A stretch of 47,506 bases of DNA from Planctomycetota bacterium. GTDB taxonomy: Bacteria > Planctomycetota > Planctomycetia > Planctomycetales > Planctomycetaceae. The stretch lies in the NCBI GenBank assembly GCA_003670925.1, contig QWQG01000092.1:1-47506 (forward strand). Direction: 5' to 3'. Below the pieces are notes generated by a model. It searched no databases. It was not told where the DNA came from and saw nothing but the letters and a program-made list of their open reading frames with translations. Within the stretch, counting starts at the first letter, position 1. Each line of letters begins with the position of its first letter. A program made the position numbers and the translations under genes. Positions 47,394-47,506 of the stretch are shown here, piece after piece.

Positions 47394-47506
47394 CTAAATA
47401 GCTTTGATACCAAGGACTTGCATCAGGAAGTCATCATTCCAGCCGCAGATTCTTCGTTTCATGGCGAGGCTGTCCTTGCCGGGATGTTGTTTCAGCAGGG
47501 ACAAAG
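47394..47506 (-). CDS. Transposase, C-terminal end (continues beyond window)
   Basis: The last 36 residues before a TAG at 47394-47396 read SLLKQHPGKDSLAMKRRICG then WNDDFLMQVL. This resembles the C-terminus of ISAs1/IS4-type DDE transposases. The rest of the gene, its integrity and its ends lie outside the window. It is in a separate reading unit from the remnant at 46990-47200. Confidence 0.6.
   Translation of the reverse strand, partial: LSLLKQHPGKDSLAMKRRICGWNDDFLMQVLGIKAI

Noticed and set aside
1-47506. CRISPR arrays, rRNA operons and complete insertion sequences
   Set aside because: No regularly spaced direct repeats, no rRNA-like sequence, and no transposase with both ends was seen by eye.

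Overview
The window looks like a piece of a planctomycete chromosome (class Planctomycetia). The basis is gene content: a Planctomycete cytochrome/PSD1 protein (DUF1549-DUF1553) followed by a Tat-type DUF1501 protein, a beta-helix surface protein with the VEDRRVLSA-type N-terminal motif, Tat-exported Gfo/Idh/MocA and xylose-isomerase-like proteins, a kinase-fold protein with a beta-helix outer part, a two-gene coaC/coaB arrangement and a DUF2132 protein. No rRNA, tRNA or CRISPR array was recognised. Genus cannot be assigned from the sequence alone.

Layout. 1-1228: 3' part of a PQQ-type sugar dehydrogenase/cytochrome c fusion. 1463-5373: phoH, a 7TM-HD phosphohydrolase and ybeY, a conserved order. 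5407-7848 (minus): zinc-ribbon membrane protein, glycosyltransferase and DUF218 protein. 8114-9466: Tat-exported Gfo/Idh/MocA oxidoreductase. 9881-11287: csrA, convergent with trmB and a FabZ-like dehydratase. 12037-15048: DUF2132 protein, then an HhH protein overlapping an ABC exporter. 15049-15950: gene-poor stretch with repeats, nested inverted repeats and one possible small gene. 15951-18269 (minus): kinase-fold/beta-helix protein. 18583-21352: release factor 3 and an exported TIM-barrel protein, convergent with dnaK (21472-23367). 24326-25618: P-protein-like pheA. 25749-30421: tpiA, secG, yicC, gmk, rpoZ, coaC and coaB, a housekeeping run. 30435-33078 (minus): TolC-like protein and an Mpo1/DUF962-like protein. 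33385-34704: HemN/HemW-like radical SAM protein. 34726-36414 (minus): beta-helix surface protein. 36840-39074: aldehyde dehydrogenase, a MITE-like palindrome and a cupin. 39580-42346: clpC, a strong terminator and a tiny lysine-rich gene. 42477-46725 (minus): the PSD1 and DUF1501 pair. 46726-47506: a repeat copy, a frameshifted transposase remnant and the end of a second transposase.

Much of the window is core metabolism and protein quality control (DnaK, ClpC, YbeY, RF3, omega, SecG). The accessory interest lies in the non-coding and surface-protein parts. The best candidate for something undescribed is the roughly 207-bp nested palindrome flanked by 10-bp direct repeats between the aldehyde dehydrogenase and cupin genes. 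Next come a dispersed repeat of about 95 bp, a kinase-fold protein with altered catalytic motifs joined to a beta-helix, and a PheA whose chorismate-mutase part looks degenerate. I did not find a clear multi-gene defence or secretion system. All family assignments come from reading motifs by eye; no database search was run.
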